Part shown: positions 6,195-7,264 of the stretch, in pieces
How positions within the stretch are numbered: the stretch's first letter is position 1
Layout of the letters: each line of letters opens with the position of its first letter
Assembly: GCA_045612065.1 (NCBI GenBank)
Contig: JAZKYH010000013.1
Location: forward strand, 1 to 7,264
Origin: UBA1189 sp045612065
GTDB taxonomy: Bacteria > Bacteroidota > Bacteroidia > Bacteroidales > Bacteroidaceae
DNA length: 7,264 nucleotides
Direction: 5' to 3'
Program-made: the position numbers and the translations under genes
The notes under the pieces: model-generated
What the model saw: the letters and a program-made list of their open reading frames with translations, nothing else
Database searches by the model: none
What the model was told of the DNA's origin: nothing

Positions 6195-6812
6195 CGGTAT
6201 ATACTGTCTCTGGTTCTTGGGCCCTATGGCGATGAGTTTGCCTGCCTTGACGAGTTCCTTGAGTTTGAGGAGTGCGGTGTGGCGGCTACATTCGCAGATG
6301 CGCTCGAAGGTGGAGCGGCTCATGCTGTCGTTGGTGGCGAAGTACTCCGTGAGGCGCTTCTCGATGAGGGCATCGGTGAGCTTCTTGGTGCCTGTGGGGC
6401 CTCCGCTAACGACCTTGGCTGAGCGCATGGCATGCTGCAACTTGGCACAAGGAGTGAAGGAGATGCGGCTCACGCTGATGTCCTTGGAGGTGATGTGGTC
6501 TTCCTTGCGCTTGTTGCCACAGGTGAGGGTGAGGCTGAAGGTACCCAGGTGATCCAGCTCCACGCGATTGCCGTCGAGGAGGGCATCGGTGAGATGTTGC
6601 CCCAAGGCTTGCAGCACGGCCAGCACGTCGGCTTGGGTGATGCTGCTGGCGTGGTTGATGGCATCGGCCAGCTTACTGGTGGTGATGACTTCGCTTCCCA
6701 CGATGGTGACGCCCATGGCGGGGTTCTTCTTGGTGGCACGGCCGGTGAGGTCGTTGCGCTCGTAGAGTTGGTAGGCAATGGTGCCTGACTTCTTGGTGGT
6801 TGCTTTTTTCAT
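6189..6812 (-). CDS. HU-HIG family DNA-binding protein with C-terminal winged helix
   Basis: The product is 207 residues from the ATG at 6812, which begins MKKATTKKSGTIAYQLYERND. Residues about 5-130 match the bacteroidete HU-HIG branch of the HU/IHF superfamily: a variable N-terminal strand region, then a helical HU core (around SSITQADVLAVLQALGQHL), the segment VELDHLGTFSL in the position of the conserved HU GxF element, and an ISFTP strand. The C-terminal 70 residues (from LTDALIEKRLTEYF through STFERICECSRHTALLKLKELVKAGKLIAIG) form a winged helix-turn-helix, one of the known fusion types in this family. It should bind DNA in the cytoplasm or nucleoid; the target is unknown. An in-frame ATG at 6866 would add 18 residues (MPASSLFSGEGGGRGSLF) translated from a GC-rich dispersed-repeat-like leader; I reject it because MKKATTKK is the usual kind of start for this family. 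The gene is GC-rich, in sharp contrast to the restriction block. Confidence 0.88.
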   Translation of the reverse strand: MKKATTKKSGTIAYQLYERNDLTGRATKKNPAMGVTIVGSEVITTSKLADAINHASSITQADVLAVLQALGQHLTDALLDGNRVELDHLGTFSLTLTCGNKRKEDHITSKDISVSRISFTPCAKLQHAMRSAKVVSGGPTGTKKLTDALIEKRLTEYFATNDSMSRSTFERICECSRHTALLKLKELVKAGKLIAIGPKNQRQYIPV

Positions 6813-6815
6813 AAA

Positions 6816-6863
6816 GAGAGAGCCTCTCCCCCCGCCCTCTCCCGAAAAGAGGGAGCTGGCAGG
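6816..6863. repeat. GC-rich polypyrimidine/polypurine palindromic leader of the HU-HIG gene
   Basis: This stretch is C/T-rich then A/G-rich, with a C6 run at 6828-6833, a stem GAGAG/CTCTC near 6816-6828 and a stem CCCTCT/AGAGGG around 6835-6853. It lies in the 5' leader of the HU-HIG gene. Similar pyrimidine-rich palindromes are common between genes in Bacteroidales, as far as I recall. It may affect translation of the gene; the homopolymer could slip. Confidence 0.45.
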
Positions 6864-6897
6864 CATCGCGGCGTTTATTTAATTAGTAATTATAATC

Positions 6898-6953
6898 GTT
6901 TAGAGTTTAGGGTTTAGAGTTTAGGGTGTAGTGTTTAGTGTTTAGAGTTTAGT
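6898..6953 (+). repeat. Heptad repeat array, right arm of the inverted repeat
   Basis: Eight consecutive GTTTAGN-type heptads: GTTTAGA, GTTTAGG, GTTTAGA, GTTTAGG, GTGTAGT, GTTTAGT, GTTTAGA, GTTTAGT. The first 30 bases (6898-6927) are the exact reverse complement of 6165-6194; the rest is slightly degenerate. It lies about 85 bases upstream of the HU-HIG start codon, with an AT-rich stretch (about 6874-6897) between. Confidence 0.9.
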
Positions 6954-6967
6954 GTTCGCGTTCATCT

Positions 6968-7023
6968 TTAACCCATACCCCATAACCTATACCCCATAAC
7001 CTATAACCTTTAACCCATAACCG
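6968..7023 (+). repeat. Second heptad array, C-rich strand on top
   Basis: Eight consecutive heptads of the NTAACCN/ATACCCC type: TTAACCC, ATACCCC, ATAACCT, ATACCCC, ATAACCT, ATAACCT, TTAACCC, ATAACCG. The unit length equals that of the GTTTAGN array 15 bases to the left, but the C-rich strand is now on top, so strand skew reverses between the arrays. A small hairpin GTGGC/GCCAC (7023-7035) follows directly. Confidence 0.85.
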
Positions 7024-7181
7024 TGGCAAAGCCACATTAACCGTTAAAATTGCAATCTCTGAAGTAGCAAAATTGGGGTTGTTTTTCTGGTTAATTACCT
7101 TTTTTTATCAAAATAGCATATTTAACAGGGAAAACGCATTATAAACTAGCAGTATTTTAGAACGAAATATTAGCAAGAAAA

Positions 7182-7213
7182 TTTGCTTATGCCGCTGATT
7201 ATTAGTATATTTA
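7182..7213 (+). promoter_or_regulatory. Bacteroidetes-type promoter of the 3'-edge gene
   Basis: TTTG at 7182-7185 and TATATTTA at 7206-7213 are separated by 20 bases, fitting the -33 TTTG and -7 TAnnTTTG consensus with only the last base differing. The expected transcript start is about 7218-7222, giving a leader of about 20 bases before the ATG at 7238. Confidence 0.6.
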
Positions 7214-7239
7214 CATAGTGAATAATATTATGTAAATAT
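7207..7239 (+). promoter_or_regulatory. Inverted repeat over promoter and start codon, likely operator
   Basis: ATATTTACATA (7207-7217) is the perfect reverse complement of TATGTAAATAT (7229-7239), with an 11-base spacer. One arm overlaps the -7 box and the other reaches the second base of the ATG. This geometry suits a repressor site, or a leader hairpin that hides the start codon. Confidence 0.55.
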
Positions 7240-7264
7240 GAAAAAGCTCAACGCCGAATCTTCT
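7238..7264 (+). CDS. Start of a plus-strand gene cut by the window edge
   Basis: An ATG follows a well-formed promoter and inverted repeat, and the frame MKKLNAESS stays open to the window end. Nine codons are too few to identify the product. The promoter context, not the protein, is what supports it. Confidence 0.5.

Noticed and set aside
6217..6788. Several long open frames overlapping the HU-HIG gene on both strands
   Set aside because: They arise from the GC-rich codon composition of the HU-HIG gene, which alone has a recognisable protein family.
7080..7110. T-rich run after GGTTAATTACC as a terminator
   Set aside because: The stem has only three solid pairs and no gene ends just upstream on that strand.

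Overview
The window looks like chromosomal DNA from a Bacteroidales bacterium, most likely Prevotella-like. The reasons are a highly codon-biased GGGtGRT-family gene, a bacteroidete-type HU-HIG protein, and promoter boxes matching the Bacteroidetes -7 consensus TAnnTTTG instead of the Escherichia coli type. The genus is an inference from family knowledge; no ribosomal RNA or other phylogenetic marker is present.

Layout: (1) 47-1057, plus strand, a complete GGGtGRT-family gene with a strong ribosome binding site and a rho-independent terminator. (2) 1114-1843, about 730 bases with no convincing gene, only a few small hairpins. (3) 1844-5445, minus strand, an AT-rich three-gene block. It is transcribed as an EcoRV-like type II restriction endonuclease, then a D12-class DNA adenine methyltransferase whose start overlaps the endonuclease stop by one base, then a 531-residue protein carrying what looks like a D...QxK (Mrr/NERD-like) nuclease core. 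(4) 5456-5913, plus strand, a promoter, a small gene of unknown function and a terminator. (5) 5931-6164, two copies of a noncoding element, each with three short complementary segments that can form mutually exclusive hairpins. (6) 6165-6927, minus strand, an HU-HIG DNA-binding protein gene bracketed by a perfect 30-base inverted repeat made of GTTTAGN heptads. (7) 6968-7023, a second heptad array with the C-rich strand on top. I see no gene between 7024 and 7237. (8) 7182-7264, a promoter, an 11-base inverted repeat and the first nine codons of a plus-strand gene that runs off the window.

The block at 1844-5445 is best read as a horizontally acquired restriction-modification cassette. The endonuclease keeps the EcoRV catalytic residues (D109, D123, K125) and most of the residues of the two EcoRV DNA-recognition loops, so cleavage at GATATC is a specific, testable prediction. 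The methyltransferase would protect the host site. The third gene is probably an accessory nuclease or second defence component; its role is inferred only from a motif and its position. The most novel material is this uncharacterised nuclease-like protein, the paired switch-like hairpin elements and the heptad repeats around the HU-HIG gene.
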